Counted from the first letter of the stretch, positions 1-9,543 are shown. The stretch: DNA of 64,000 nt from Pontibacter virosus (GCF_003096355.1 NZ_QEKI01000002.1:433218-497217); one strand, 5' to 3'. The notes: generated by a model not told the origin, from the sequence alone. Program-made: numbers and translations.

Positions 1-23
1 AGAACTGGATCGGGAGACTTTAT

Positions 24-47
24 AGCGCGAGCGTCCACGCTCTCGCT
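24..47. repeat. Hairpin, possible REP-like palindrome
   Basis: The arms AGCGCGAGCGT and ACGCTCTCGCT pair over 10 of 11 positions around a CC loop. There is no T-run after it, so it is not a typical intrinsic terminator. It sits just before the serine biosynthesis gene and could be a dispersed palindromic element or a leader structure. One copy alone cannot decide this. Confidence 0.35.
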
Positions 48-77
48 ATGTATATTCACCCTACGACATTAGAAACT

Positions 78-1970
78 ATGACAAAGGACAAATACTATAT
101 CATCGACTTCGACAGCACTTTTACACAGGTAGAAGCGCTCGATGAACTGGGCGAGATAACGCTTGAAGGCGAGGAAAACAAAGCGGAGATTCTGCAGCGA
201 ATCCGTGACCTGACCAACGGCGCCATGGAAGGAAAGAGTTCGTTTACCGAGGGGCTGTCCAAGCGATTGGCCTTGCTCAAAGCAAACCGTCGCCATCTAA
301 AGCCGTTGATCCAGCTTTTACAAAACAGGGTGTCGGACTCCATCAGGCGCAACAAAGACTTCTTCCAGGCATACGCCGACAACATCCTGATCGTGTCGAG
401 TGGTTTCAAGGAGTTCATCACCCCGATTGTAACCGAGTATGGCATCAAGGAAGAAAACATCTACGCCAATACCTTTAAGTTTGACGAGCAGGGCAATATC
501 ATCGGCTTTGACGAGGAAAACTTGCTGAGCCTGGACCGGGGCAAGATAAAGCTACTGGAAGAGTTGGCGCTGGAAGGCGATGTGTACGTGCTGGGAGATG
601 GGTATACCGATTACGAGATTAAGGAGGCAGGTCTGGCCAATAAGTTCTACGCTTTTACTGAAAACGTGGTGCGGGACAACGTGGTAGCCAAAGCGGATAA
701 TGTGGCCCCAAGCCTGGACGAGTTTCTGTACCAACACAAGCTGCCGATGGCTATCTCCTATCCCAAGAACCGAATTCGGGTGCTGTTGCTGGAGAATGTG
801 CATCCGAGGGCAATCGAGTTGTTCAAACGCGAAGGCTACCAGATCGAGACAGTATCTGGCGCTTTAAGTGAGGACGAGTTGTGTGAGCGCATCAGAAACG
901 TATCTGTGCTTGGTATACGCTCTAAAACGCAGGTAACTAAGCGCGTGCTGGAGCATGCCAACAAACTGATGTGCATCGGCGCTTTCTGCATCGGCACTAA
1001 CCAGATCGACCTGAACAGCTGCCTTGATGCAGGTGTGGCGGTATTCAATGCCCCTTACAGCAATACCCGCAGTGTTGTGGAGTTAGCCATTGGTGAGATC
1101 ATCATGCTCTGCCGCAACGTGGTGGACAAAAGCACCAAAATGCACCAGGGCATTTGGGATAAATCGGCTACAGGCAGTGTGGAAGTGCGCGATAAGAAAC
1201 TAGGTATAATCGGCTACGGCAGTATTGGGGCGCAACTGTCCGTGCTGGCCGAGGCACTGGGGATGGATGTGTACTATTATGATGTGATAGAGCGCCTGCA
1301 ACTCGGCAATGCCCGTAAATGTGAGACGCTGAGGCAGCTCCTCGAGATATCGGATATTGTGAGCCTGCACGTGGATGGCCGCACCAACAACGAAGGCATG
1401 TTTGGGAAAGAAGAGTTTGCCGCTATGAAAGACGGAGCCATTTTCCTGAACCTGAGCCGTGGGCATATTGTGGACTTGCCAGCACTGGTAGAAGCCATTA
1501 AATCAGGCAAGTTGCATGGCGCTGCAGTGGATGTGTTTCCTTACGAGCCCGCCACCAACGACGAAGAGTTTGTAAATGAACTACGCGGTTTGCCCAACGT
1601 CATCCTGACCCCACACATTGGTGGCAGCACCATGGAAGCGCAGGAAAATATCGGCACCTTCGTCCCGAGCCGTATCATGGAGTACATCAACACAGGCAAC
1701 AGCTACCAAAGCGTCAATTTCCCGAACATCCAACTACCAGAACTTAAGAATGCACACCGCCTGATCCACATTCACCAGAACGTGCCGGGCGTGTTGGCCA
1801 ACATCAACAGTGTGCTGGCTGGAAACCAAGTGAACATCTTAGGCCAATACTTGAAAACCAACGAACAGATCGGTTATGTGATCACCGACATCGACAAGTT
1901 GTATGATAAGAAAGTGATCGAGGAGATGAAGCAGGTACCGGCCACGATCAAGTTCCGGATTTTGTATTAA
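78..1970 (+). CDS. serA: Phosphoserine phosphatase-like / D-3-phosphoglycerate dehydrogenase fusion (SerB-SerA)
   Basis: A 630-residue two-enzyme protein of serine biosynthesis. Residues 1-220 are a HAD phosphatase domain with the motif I nucleophile segment DFDST (Asp10, Asp12), a motif II Ser (IVSSG) and the motif IV region GDGYTD. Residues about 230-550 are 3-phosphoglycerate dehydrogenase with a GYGSIG Rossmann loop near 377 and catalytic-region segments LSRGHIVD, the Glu of FPYEP and the His of TPHIGG. A C-terminal ACT domain (about 560-630) probably senses serine. SerA makes 3-phosphohydroxypyruvate and SerB releases serine from phosphoserine, so first and last steps lie on one chain; the middle transaminase SerC is not nearby. 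The start at MTKDKYY is preferred over an in-frame ATG at 48, which would add residues unlike the family and lies next to a hairpin. Confidence 0.93.
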   Translation: MTKDKYYIIDFDSTFTQVEALDELGEITLEGEENKAEILQRIRDLTNGAMEGKSSFTEGLSKRLALLKANRRHLKPLIQLLQNRVSDSIRRNKDFFQAYADNILIVSSGFKEFITPIVTEYGIKEENIYANTFKFDEQGNIIGFDEENLLSLDRGKIKLLEELALEGDVYVLGDGYTDYEIKEAGLANKFYAFTENVVRDNVVAKADNVAPSLDEFLYQHKLPMAISYPKNRIRVLLLENVHPRAIELFKREGYQIETVSGALSEDELCERIRNVSVLGIRSKTQVTKRVLEHANKLMCIGAFCIGTNQIDLNSCLDAGVAVFNAPYSNTRSVVELAIGEIIMLCRNVVDKSTKMHQGIWDKSATGSVEVRDKKLGIIGYGSIGAQLSVLAEALGMDVYYYDVIERLQLGNARKCETLRQLLEISDIVSLHVDGRTNNEGMFGKEEFAAMKDGAIFLNLSRGHIVDLPALVEAIKSGKLHGAAVDVFPYEPATNDEEFVNELRGLPNVILTPHIGGSTMEAQENIGTFVPSRIMEYINTGNSYQSVNFPNIQLPELKNAHRLIHIHQNVPGVLANINSVLAGNQVNILGQYLKTNEQIGYVITDIDKLYDKKVIEEMKQVPATIKFRILY

Positions 1971-2052
1971 GTCACGGTTTCAGGTATAGCGGATCCATAA
2001 TTCGGTCAAATCACGAACAATCTTATAGGCTATACCTTCTCTACTTTATAAC

Positions 2053-2592
2053 TCAAAACACTTGCCCGATCTCCTGCTTCAGGAAGCTGATGGCTCTGGC
2101 GGTTGGGTCTATTTCGTTGTTGAGGACGTTTTCCAGGATGCGTTTGGCCAGTTCAGTGCCTTTCGCCTTTTCGCCCAGACTTTGGTAAGATTTGTTGATC
2201 AGGTTCACCACTTCTTCGCGGGCGTGCCGTACCTGCTGCCAGGATTGTTCCGTCATGTAAACCTGCTGCGACATGTTGTGGTTGAACTCATTGCGGATCT
2301 CTGTGAGCAGGATACGGTGGTACTCAGCGGCTGAGTGTTCTCCACCGCTCACACGCAGCAGCAAGTTACTTGGCGTGATACGCTCTAGCAGTAGCACGAT
2401 GCGCTCGTATGCCTGCAAGCGGATGGGCGTTACGATTTCAGCATTTTTTTGACGCAGTTCCAGCAGGCGTAGCTTGTAATCTCTCTCCAGCACTTTTTTA
2501 AGCATCGAGTAAGCTACTGCGGCCACCAGTATGGCAGGTATAGAAATCTTAAGTATATCGAGTATAATATTGGTACCTTCTTCCATTTGCAT
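2053..2592 (-). CDS. Membrane-anchored protein of unknown function (DUF7935-like)
   Basis: A 179-residue protein with one N-terminal transmembrane segment (residues about 10-30) followed by a long, charged, mostly helical cytoplasmic part. It resembles small single-TM proteins common in Bacteroidota and annotated DUF7935; that family name is from memory. No catalytic motif is visible. It is transcribed divergently from the Fe-S carrier gene at 2743 and convergently with serA. Function unknown. Confidence 0.75.
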   Translation of the reverse strand: MQMEEGTNIILDILKISIPAILVAAVAYSMLKKVLERDYKLRLLELRQKNAEIVTPIRLQAYERIVLLLERITPSNLLLRVSGGEHSAAEYHRILLTEIRNEFNHNMSQQVYMTEQSWQQVRHAREEVVNLINKSYQSLGEKAKGTELAKRILENVLNNEIDPTARAISFLKQEIGQVF

Positions 2593-2742
2593 TCGTTTTG
2601 AACCTTAAATATCGGAAAAAATTAATTTAGGTTGGCATGAATCATTTTCAGGGTATAGCTGTTTTGCTAATACATTGGGGAGCCGCAGCAAAATTGCGAG
2701 TAATTGCGTAAATTGCAGCTCCATTTCAAATTTGAACAGACT

Positions 2743-3090
2743 ATGGCAACTGAAACAAAAACTGCACCGATAACGCTTACTGAAAAAGCGTTGGTTGAGG
2801 TTAGAAATATAATGCAAGAGAAGAACGTGCCTGCCGAATACGGCCTGCGAATTGGCGTGCAAGGCGGTGGCTGCTCAGGTATGTCTTACCTGCTGGGCTT
2901 CGACAAGGCAAAGGACTCGGACGAGGTATACAACCTGGACGGCCTGAGCCTGATTATGGACAAGAAGCATGCGATGTATGTGCTGGGCATGGAAGTTGAT
3001 TTCCAGGACGGCCTGAACGCGCGCGGCTTCGTTTTCAGCAACCCACAGGCGAAGAGTACCTGCGGTTGCGGAAGCTCGTTCTCTGCTTAA
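2743..3090 (+). CDS. HesB/IscA/SufA-family iron-sulfur cluster carrier
   Basis: A 115-residue A-type carrier that takes Fe-S clusters from the scaffold and passes them to apo-enzymes in the cytoplasm. The three cluster-ligand cysteines are present: Cys44 in GGGCSG and Cys107/Cys109 in the C-terminal CGCG motif. Length is normal for the family. An upstream ATG at 2704 would add 13 residues unlike the family, so MATETK at 2743 is taken as start. It stands alone, without other suf/isc genes, and is followed by a strong terminator. IscA, SufA and ErpA cannot be told apart from sequence alone. Confidence 0.93.
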   Translation: MATETKTAPITLTEKALVEVRNIMQEKNVPAEYGLRIGVQGGGCSGMSYLLGFDKAKDSDEVYNLDGLSLIMDKKHAMYVLGMEVDFQDGLNARGFVFSNPQAKSTCGCGSSFSA

Positions 3091-3121
3091 AATTACCTTT
3101 CTTTCTCTTTAGTAGAAAGAC

Positions 3122-3147
3122 AAAGCCCGGCCAATTGGTCGGGCTTT
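3122..3147 (+). terminator. Intrinsic terminator after the Fe-S carrier gene
   Basis: An 11-bp stem (AAAGCCCGGCC with GGTCGGGCTTT, one G-T pair) and an AATT loop, followed by TGTTATTTT. It lies 32 bp after the stop and could also stop the converging gene at 3158. Confidence 0.85.
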
Positions 3148-3157
3148 GTTATTTTAA

Positions 3158-3637
3158 TCAATGGCGGTCATCATATTGAGTAACTCTTGCTACAGTATCC
3201 GCCTTAAATTCAACATCTATTACATGAGGCTGTAACGAAAACGGGCCTGGCAACCGCCCTGTATAATATTTCCACCTTTCATTTCTTTGGTTTTCTCTAC
3301 CCGTTATACCCAACCACTTTTCAACTTCCGGTCTGGTCTTTCCAATAAGCAGTTCACGAGCGATTAAGTCTTCTGTCATCTTATACCGTTTATCCGGCTC
3401 TGCCCACCATTTTGCCTGATCAAACTCTGTATCCGGGTAATAGCGCCAGATAGCTAGGCTCGAAGAGTAAGTGAGCAGGAAACTCAAGAGAATAAAGGAT
3501 AGCCCCCCTACCCACGCTGTAGACTTTTCAAGCTGATACTTTCCCCTCAAAGGCTTTGCGTAATAAAAACTTACAATACAAATGCCTGAGAAGGCTACTA
3601 TAAGGAAAATCACCCAGGAAAAAGTAGCTATCAGCAT
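3158..3637 (-). CDS. Two-TM membrane protein of unknown function
   Basis: A 159-residue protein with an N-terminal TM segment (about 4-27), a second at about 42-64 and a soluble C-terminal part. The C-terminal stretch (DLIARELLIGKTRPEVEKWLG, ending VEFKADTVARV) has the layout of small SmpA/BamE-like folds, with the 'G.t..ev..llG' element. That is resemblance only. It starts 10 bp after the stop of the ChaN-like gene and is probably its operon partner. Confidence 0.7.
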   Translation of the reverse strand: MLIATFSWVIFLIVAFSGICIVSFYYAKPLRGKYQLEKSTAWVGGLSFILLSFLLTYSSSLAIWRYYPDTEFDQAKWWAEPDKRYKMTEDLIARELLIGKTRPEVEKWLGITGRENQRNERWKYYTGRLPGPFSLQPHVIDVEFKADTVARVTQYDDRH

Positions 3638-3647
3638 AAGACTGTAT

Positions 3648-4535
3648 TTAATAAGTACGTGTCATAGTCGAGGGCACCACCAGAATAAAATCCGCTTTCT
3701 GCTTGTTCTCTTCCGTCAGCTTGTCCAGATCTTCCTGCAGTACGGTCGTGATAGTCAGCGTTTTAAGCTGTGGGTTACCTTTCTTCAGGTACCAGCCTAT
3801 ACCTTCAAAATTGTCTGAATGATAAGCGCCGTTCAGGTGCAGCATTTTTTTACCGATGCTCACTTGTTGCAATATGAAGTGGGTCATGGTCGCGTCTTTC
3901 AGGGCTTGTGCCTGCACGATGTTTTCACTTTTGGTATTGCCGTGGGTGCTGCCGCCAAACATAGCCAGCATGTTCTTATACCCCGGCAGGTTCATATCCA
4001 CCTGTACGGGCAATGGCGCGATGTAGCGCCTGGCGTCTGCCGACACATTTTCCAGCGCCTTCAGGCTACCGGCTGATACCATGGCGGCATAGCGGCGCGG
4101 CACGTTGGTCGCTATGAAAGGTATAGAAGCTTCTTTGGCAAAGCGAACCACGGGTCGGTAGTCGGTCTTGTAGTTATTCCAGGGCCGCGACTCCTGCTCA
4201 AAGTTGTTCTCCGCCACTTGCCCTGACAGGTATTCGTTCAGCACCAGTTGCACATCCGATTCAAACATTTCGGCGCCTATGGCAAAGTTCTGCTGGTGTG
4301 CCTTGTGCAGGTCTTTGGCTACTTCCAACTGCAGCCAGTGGGCAATCGGGTCGTTGTGCTGCTCACCAAACAGAACTACATCGGCCTTCTGCAAGTCGTC
4401 CAGCATTTTGCTATACCTTACCTGCTTGCCCTTTGCCGTAAAGAGCTGGTAGGCGGGTTTGTCTTTGTCTGTGGCGGAGGCTATACCTGTGGTGAACATG
4501 AGCAACAGGAGTGTGAGAAGGGAAAAATTGGTCAT
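3648..4535 (-). CDS. ChaN-like (DUF399) secreted protein
   Basis: A 295-residue protein of the ChaN family, described as haem-binding and iron-regulated in Campylobacter and E. coli. An N-terminal signal peptide (residues 1-21, ending GIASA) has no lipobox Cys, so it is probably periplasmic rather than a lipoprotein. Family signatures are LFGEQHNDPIAHWLQ near residue 55 and the late GAYHSDNFEGIGWYL segment; the two histidines in these motifs are the conserved pair. It lies upstream of the small membrane protein at 3158. Substrate is unproven. Confidence 0.85.
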   Translation of the reverse strand: MTNFSLLTLLLLMFTTGIASATDKDKPAYQLFTAKGKQVRYSKMLDDLQKADVVLFGEQHNDPIAHWLQLEVAKDLHKAHQQNFAIGAEMFESDVQLVLNEYLSGQVAENNFEQESRPWNNYKTDYRPVVRFAKEASIPFIATNVPRRYAAMVSAGSLKALENVSADARRYIAPLPVQVDMNLPGYKNMLAMFGGSTHGNTKSENIVQAQALKDATMTHFILQQVSIGKKMLHLNGAYHSDNFEGIGWYLKKGNPQLKTLTITTVLQEDLDKLTEENKQKADFILVVPSTMTRTY

Positions 4536-4593
4536 CTTTTCGTTATTACTCTTTAACGGTCATTTTATTCGGGAAACTTATTCGGTTCAGTGT

Positions 4594-5130
4594 TTAGAGC
4601 ACTTTTCTGTTTTCTAATCCTTCACACAGCAGCCGCTCTAACTCTTTATATTTAATCTGGAGCGAATTTGCTGTAATGGATAAGGGTGTTCCATACATCT
4701 TGTGATTCGCCTGCATTGCTTTCCTGGAGAACATATTAGTAGCGCGCGCCATATATTTCTCAGGATTGTTAGTATGCAATAGCATTATCTTATTCGATGC
4801 GATCTCCAGTGTTTCTACGCCAATTATATCCTGCCACTCAATTAAACCAACGCTTACCGCACTTGAGTTATCCGTAATACCTTCTTCATCAATCGTCAGT
4901 CCTACCTTCTTATCGAATAATTTTCTAAGGATGTACACTGCGCCTAACCCAAAGGACAGTAAAGCAGCAACTCCAGCTATCCGGATAATCTCCTCACTCC
5001 TAAAAATTGGAGATATGAATCTGGCCGGCTCTATTGCAAAGAAAACGCCTATAACGACGAATGCGACGGCTCCCACCAAAAAGAGCATCATTTTCGCTTT
5101 GCTAAGCGGTATTTCTATTTTCTGGTTCAT
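4594..5130 (-). CDS. STM3941-like membrane protein with PH-like domain
   Basis: A 178-residue protein starting MNQKIEIPLSKAKM (an ATG two codons upstream is equally possible). Two TM segments (about 13-33 and 47-66) precede a cytoplasmic beta-rich part (VGLTIDEEGITDNSSAVSVGLIEWQDI), the usual start of a PH-like fold in the STM3941 family. The layout matches the three proteins at 57.9-59.8 kb in this window. Function unknown. Confidence 0.8.
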   Translation of the reverse strand: MNQKIEIPLSKAKMMLFLVGAVAFVVIGVFFAIEPARFISPIFRSEEIIRIAGVAALLSFGLGAVYILRKLFDKKVGLTIDEEGITDNSSAVSVGLIEWQDIIGVETLEIASNKIMLLHTNNPEKYMARATNMFSRKAMQANHKMYGTPLSITANSLQIKYKELERLLCEGLENRKVL

Positions 5131-5162
5131 TGTCAAATATTAAGTTCCCCCTATCAAGGTAC

Positions 5163-5195
5163 AAAAAAATAGCTGGCTCAGAAGAACCAGCTATT
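5163..5195 (-). terminator. Intrinsic terminator after the ABC exporter permease
   Basis: On the minus strand a 9-bp stem (AATAGCTGG with CCAGCTATT) and a 10-nt loop, followed by a run of seven T. It lies 27 bp after the stop at 5222 and separates that operon from the STM3941-like gene. Confidence 0.85.
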
Positions 5196-5221
5196 CTAAT
5201 TTTATACCTATACCTGATCAG

Positions 5222-6556
5222 CTACACCCTGTAAAACAACCACTTCGACAATTCTTTGTAGTTAATCTTCTTGCCATACATCAGTATACCTACGCGATAG
5301 ATTCTGGAAGCGATCCAGGTAGTGAAGATGAAGCCCAGAATGAGGAGACCCATCGAAAGCAGGAGTTCGCTGGCAGGCACACCGAAAGGAATACGCACCA
5401 TCATCACGATCGGCGATGTAAACGGTATGATCGACATCCAGAACGCCACAGGCCCATCCGGGTTCTGTATCACCACGGTGTACGACATGATGAAGGAGAT
5501 GATCAGTGGGATCGTTATCGGAAACATGAACTGCTGCGTGTCGGTCTCGTTATCCACGGCGGCGCCAATGGCCCCGAAGAGGGAGCCGTACAGCAGGTAG
5601 CCACCCAAAAAGTAAAACAGGAAACAGCCCAGCAAGAGTGGGAAATTCAGGTTGGAGATGGCGCTGCTCACTTCCGACAACATGTTCGCCTGGCTTTCTT
5701 CCTGCGTCTGGGCCGACTCTTCGCCAGTCGCTAAATCCCGTCCGGCTTGCATCTGCTCGATGGGTGTGGGCGATGGCTTGATGTCAAAAGCCGCCTGCAC
5801 ACCGCCCACCACAATGGTCGACAGCACTACCCAAAGCAAAAACTGCGTCAGGCCCACGCCGGCTATACCTACGATCTTGCCCATCATCAGCTGAAATGGC
5901 TTCACCGAAGAGATCATCACCTCCACAATGCGATTAGTTTTCTCCTCAATCACGCCGCGCATAATCTGCACGCCATAAAGGAAGATGAAGAAATATATGA
6001 TCACCGCCCCGATGATACCAGCCCCTGACGTCACCCAAACGTTGCTGTCACGCTCGCCACTTTCGCTCAGGTTCACGGTCGTCATGGTCACGTTGGCTTT
6101 CATTTTGTTGAGCATCTCGCGGTCTATACCTGAGGCCATAAAACGCTGGCTCTCAATTTCCTTTTCGAGCATGTTTTCTAGCCTGAACTTCACCTGCAGA
6201 CTGGTGTTCTTCTTCGAGTAGAGGCGTATACCTTCCGGCTTGTCCAGGTCGAGCTGCGGGATGTGCAGCAAGGCAGTGTAGTCTGTTTCCTGATATACCG
6301 TTTTGGCCTGCTCCAGCGAACCAGCTGCTATAGGTATGATTTTCAGGTCTTCCTTACTTTCCAGCTTATCGGCAAAGAGCCCACTTTCGTCCAGCACCAT
6401 CACCACATCCTCGCTGTCCGATATAGTGGCCAGCCAGGCAGGTATAACCATGAAAGCGGCCAGCAACAGCGGTGTCAGGAAAGTCATGATGATGAAGCTT
6501 TTCTTCCGCACGCGTGTCAGGTATTCGCGTTGTATGATGAGCCAGATCTTATGCAT
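5222..6556 (-). CDS. ABC-2 type exporter permease (NatB-like)
   Basis: A 444-residue permease of the NatB/YhaP type. It has a TM helix at about 22-42, a large extracytoplasmic domain (about 45-175), then a block of five to six TM segments with a long loop at about 265-295 rich in Gln, Glu and Ser. It pairs with the ATPase encoded just upstream; the two genes overlap by 8 bp, so translation is probably coupled. NatAB exports sodium in Bacillus; for this protein the substrate is inferred only. Confidence 0.88.
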   Translation of the reverse strand: MHKIWLIIQREYLTRVRKKSFIIMTFLTPLLLAAFMVIPAWLATISDSEDVVMVLDESGLFADKLESKEDLKIIPIAAGSLEQAKTVYQETDYTALLHIPQLDLDKPEGIRLYSKKNTSLQVKFRLENMLEKEIESQRFMASGIDREMLNKMKANVTMTTVNLSESGERDSNVWVTSGAGIIGAVIIYFFIFLYGVQIMRGVIEEKTNRIVEVMISSVKPFQLMMGKIVGIAGVGLTQFLLWVVLSTIVVGGVQAAFDIKPSPTPIEQMQAGRDLATGEESAQTQEESQANMLSEVSSAISNLNFPLLLGCFLFYFLGGYLLYGSLFGAIGAAVDNETDTQQFMFPITIPLIISFIMSYTVVIQNPDGPVAFWMSIIPFTSPIVMMVRIPFGVPASELLLSMGLLILGFIFTTWIASRIYRVGILMYGKKINYKELSKWLFYRV

Positions 6557-7460
6557 GGTAGGTTTCTTTTACTTTTCGGATAAATATGTCATTGATACTC
6601 GGCACCAACTCCACAAAGGAGTGCACCTCCACGCGCTGAATCAGGTAACGCAGTAAGTCGTTTGGCGAAGCGCCGTCGAGCAAACGAATGGAAGCACGGA
6701 ACACGCCATGGTTATCGTGCTGTTCCAACACCTCAAAATCCGGCGACGTGATTAGCAACTGCCCGTTGCCAATCACCTGGTAGGTATCGGTCTTGTACGT
6801 GTCTTTGATCTCGCGCACGGGCCCGTCGAGCACCTTGCGGGAACGGTTGATCAGGGCGATGTTGTCACAAAGCTCCTCCACCGACTCCATGCGGTGCGTC
6901 GAGAAGATAATGGTCGCTCCATTGTCGCGCAGGCGCAGGATCTCGTCTTTGATCAGGTTGGCGTTAATGGGGTCGAAGCCGGAAAAAGGCTCGTCGAGAA
7001 TGATCAGAGAAGGCTCGTGCATGACCGTGGCCATAAACTGCACTTTCTGCTGCATGCCTTTCGAAAGGTCCTCGATGTGCTTGTTCATCCAGTCCTTGAT
7101 CTCGAAGCGCACCACCCATTCTTTGATTCGGGCCGTGGCCTCGTCTTTGGTCAGGCCTTTGAGCTGGGCAAGGTATAGCAACTGCTCCCCTACCTTCATT
7201 TTTTTGTACAGACCGCGCTCTTCAGGCAAGTACCCCATGTCCTTGATGTGCGACGGGCGCAGTTTTTCGCCTTTGAAGTATATCTCGCCAGAGTCGGCTC
7301 CTGTTATTTGGGTGATGATGCGGATAAGGGATGTTTTGCCTGCTCCGTTTGGTCCCAGTAGGCCGAAAATGCAGCCGGCCGGGATGTCGAAGCTGACGTT
7401 GTCAAGGGCAGTGTGGTTGGCGTAACGCTTGGTGACGCCATCTATTTTAAGTATGCTCAA
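6549..7460 (-). CDS. ABC transporter ATPase (NatA-like)
   Basis: The ATPase subunit of the exporter. It has Walker A GPNGAGKTS, signature LSKGMQQK, Walker B LIILDEP and the switch His in STHR, followed by a C-terminal extension of about 90 residues typical of NatA/YhaQ. No ATG fits the family start. The TTG at 7460 (SILKIDGVTKRY) is preceded by AAAAGG at good spacing and matches the family; an upstream TTG at 7514 would add 18 residues. Gives 303 residues. Confidence 0.88.
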   Translation of the reverse strand: MSILKIDGVTKRYANHTALDNVSFDIPAGCIFGLLGPNGAGKTSLIRIITQITGADSGEIYFKGEKLRPSHIKDMGYLPEERGLYKKMKVGEQLLYLAQLKGLTKDEATARIKEWVVRFEIKDWMNKHIEDLSKGMQQKVQFMATVMHEPSLIILDEPFSGFDPINANLIKDEILRLRDNGATIIFSTHRMESVEELCDNIALINRSRKVLDGPVREIKDTYKTDTYQVIGNGQLLITSPDFEVLEQHDNHGVFRASIRLLDGASPNDLLRYLIQRVEVHSFVELVPSINDIFIRKVKETYHA

Positions 7461-7597
7461 TGCGGTTAACCTTTTGGTATGTTCAAAAATAGCCTTTTTA
7501 GGGCTGAGTGACAAGCAATATCAATAAAGCCCTATACTTAATCGACTAATGCAGGTATGGGCTATACCAAATACGGGTGCTGCGGTTTAGTAGCAAC

Positions 7598-7636
7598 AAA
7601 AAAGCCTGCCTTCTCTACTGAAAAGGCAGGCTTTTT
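7598..7636 (-). terminator. Intrinsic terminator after dnaJ
   Basis: A stem of about 14 bp (AAAAAAGCCTGCCTT with AAGGCAGGCTTTTTT) around a short loop. Both sides carry A/T runs, so it can work in either direction; on the minus strand it lies 22 bp after the dnaJ stop. Confidence 0.9.
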
Positions 7637-7657
7637 TTTATCTAGCCATTGACTGGC

Positions 7658-8806
7658 TTACTGAAAATAGTCTTTCACTTTCTCGAAGAAGCCTTTGTCG
7701 CTCTTGCCCGGGTGCGGTGCAAAGTTGTTGGAATCTCGCAAACGTTCCAGTGTGGCACGTTCGTCGCTGCTCAGCGTTTTCGGCGTCCACACGTTGATGT
7801 GGATCAGCTGATCGCCTTTGCCATAGCCGTTGATGTCTTTCACGCCTTTGCCACGCAGTCTGAAGATCTCACCGCTCTGTGTACCCGGCTTTATAGTGAT
7901 CTTTACACGGCCACCGATGGTTGGCACTTCGATATCTGAACCAAGCGCAGCGTCAATAAAGCTGATGTACTGGTCGAATATCACGTTGTTACCGTCGCGC
8001 TTCAGGCTTGGGTGCTCTTCTTCTTCAATCTGAATCAGCAGGTCGCCCGGCACACCGCCACGCTCCGGCACGTTGCCTTTGCCGCTCATTGACAGCTGCA
8101 TGCCATCCATTACGCCAGCCGGCACGTTGATCGTTATCACCTCTTCCTGCAGCTCGCGTCCGCTACCGTGGCAGGCCTCGCAGTTTTTGGTTACAATGCG
8201 GCCTTCGCCGTTACAGGTAGGACACGTTGCCGTGCTCACCATCTGGCCCAGCATGGTGTTCACCACTTTGCGCACCTGACCCGAGCCCTGGCAAGAGCCA
8301 CAGGTCTGCATATCGGTGCCGTTCTTAGCGCCGTTGCCGCCGCAAGTGCCACATGCAACGTAGCGCTTTACTTTTATCTTCTTCTCAACGCCATTGGCAA
8401 TTTCCTCGAGGTTGAGTTTTAGCTTAATGCGCAGGTTACTGCCTTTGCGGGTACGTCGGCCACCCTGACGGCCAGCGCCACCAAAGAAGCTTTCGAAGCC
8501 ACCGCCGCCGCCACCGAAGATATCGCCGAATTGGGAGAAAATATCCTCCATGTTCATGCCGCCTCCACCGCCGAAGCCGCCGTTCATGCCCTGATGGCCG
8601 AACTGGTCGTAGCGCTGGCGTTTCTGCTGGTCGCTCAGCACTTCATAGGCCTCAGCCGCCTCCTTAAACTTTTCTTCCGCCGTGTGGTCGTCGGGGTTTT
8701 TGTCGGGGTGAAACTTAATGGCGAGCTTACGGTAAGCCTTCTTGATCTCCTCCTGACTTGCTCCTTTGCTTACACCTAAAACCTCGTAATAATCTCTCTT
8801 AGCCAT
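7658..8806 (-). CDS. dnaJ: Chaperone protein DnaJ
   Basis: The 382-residue Hsp40 co-chaperone that stimulates DnaK ATPase activity. The J domain has HPD at residues 33-35. A Gly/Phe-rich linker (about 72-115) follows, then four zinc motifs ([32 protein letters not shown]) and the two C-terminal substrate-binding domains: a full type I DnaJ. It starts 3 bp after the grpE stop, so the two form one transcript; dnaK is not in the window. No CIRCE element is seen upstream of grpE. Confidence 0.97.
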   Translation of the reverse strand: MAKRDYYEVLGVSKGASQEEIKKAYRKLAIKFHPDKNPDDHTAEEKFKEAAEAYEVLSDQQKRQRYDQFGHQGMNGGFGGGGGMNMEDIFSQFGDIFGGGGGGFESFFGGAGRQGGRRTRKGSNLRIKLKLNLEEIANGVEKKIKVKRYVACGTCGGNGAKNGTDMQTCGSCQGSGQVRKVVNTMLGQMVSTATCPTCNGEGRIVTKNCEACHGSGRELQEEVITINVPAGVMDGMQLSMSGKGNVPERGGVPGDLLIQIEEEEHPSLKRDGNNVIFDQYISFIDAALGSDIEVPTIGGRVKITIKPGTQSGEIFRLRGKGVKDINGYGKGDQLIHINVWTPKTLSSDERATLERLRDSNNFAPHPGKSDKGFFEKVKDYFQ

Positions 8807-8809
8807 TGA

Positions 8810-9376
8810 TTAAGCTCCTATTATAACTTTCGCGAAACGGATCACCTTGTCATTCAAGGTATAGCCTTTCTCGATCACGTCTACTATTTTGCCTTTCAGC
8901 TCTTCTGACGGAGCCGGGATCTGGGTAACAGCTTCATGGAAGTCGCTGTCAAAGTCATCGCCTGTGTTGATTACGATCGGCTTCAAACCTTTAAGCTGCG
9001 TAACGTGCTTCAGCTTGTGGAACACCAACTCCAGCCCCTGCAACATTGCATCCACGTCTTTAGTTGCCTCCATCGACTGGCGGGCACGCTCCATATCATC
9101 CAGCACAGGCAACAACTCGCTCATCAGGTCTTCGTTGGCTGTTTTAAGCAAATCCATACGCTCCTTGGCTGTTCGGCGTCTGAAGTTCTCGAACTCAGCC
9201 ATCAGGCGGATGTATTTGTCTTTCATCTCTGCCAGTTCGGCTTCGGCTTTGGTCTCAGCGCCAGTCTCGTTTACTGTCTCCTCCGTCTGCTCCTGTCCGT
9301 TATTTTCTTCCGTATTGGCAGTGTTATCCTGTAGTTCTGCGTTTTCCTGCTCTTTCTGAATATCTTTCTCTGACAT
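8810..9376 (-). CDS. grpE: Nucleotide exchange factor GrpE
   Basis: A 188-residue exchange factor that releases ADP from DnaK. The first 55 residues are acidic and disordered (many E, N, Q). A long helix follows (about 50-100, AEMKDKYIRLMAEFENFRRRTAKE), then the C-terminal beta domain with VIEKGYTLNDKVIRFAKVIIG, the GrpE signature. It lies directly upstream of dnaJ. Confidence 0.97.
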   Translation of the reverse strand: MSEKDIQKEQENAELQDNTANTEENNGQEQTEETVNETGAETKAEAELAEMKDKYIRLMAEFENFRRRTAKERMDLLKTANEDLMSELLPVLDDMERARQSMEATKDVDAMLQGLELVFHKLKHVTQLKGLKPIVINTGDDFDSDFHEAVTQIPAPSEELKGKIVDVIEKGYTLNDKVIRFAKVIIGA

Positions 9377-9478
9377 AATGCCTTAAGAATTATAGGTTGA
9401 TAGGTCTATTTTGTCTTTTCAATTGTCTTGCCAATTCTGGTTTTGTGTCAGATTGGCATTTGTTTAATAGTTGCACCT

Positions 9479-9517
9479 CAAAAAAAATCGGTAGCAAGCC
9501 CTGCAGCCGCTACCGAT
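9479..9517 (-). terminator. Intrinsic terminator after obg
   Basis: A 9-bp stem (ATCGGTAGC with GCTACCGAT) followed on the minus strand by eight T. It lies 27 bp after the obg stop. Confidence 0.88.
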
Positions 9518-9543
9518 GTGTATTCTTAAACTGGCTGACGTGG

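Noticed and set aside
9377..9480. CIRCE heat-shock operator upstream of grpE
   Set aside because: No TTAGCACTC/GAGTGCTAA inverted repeat was found.
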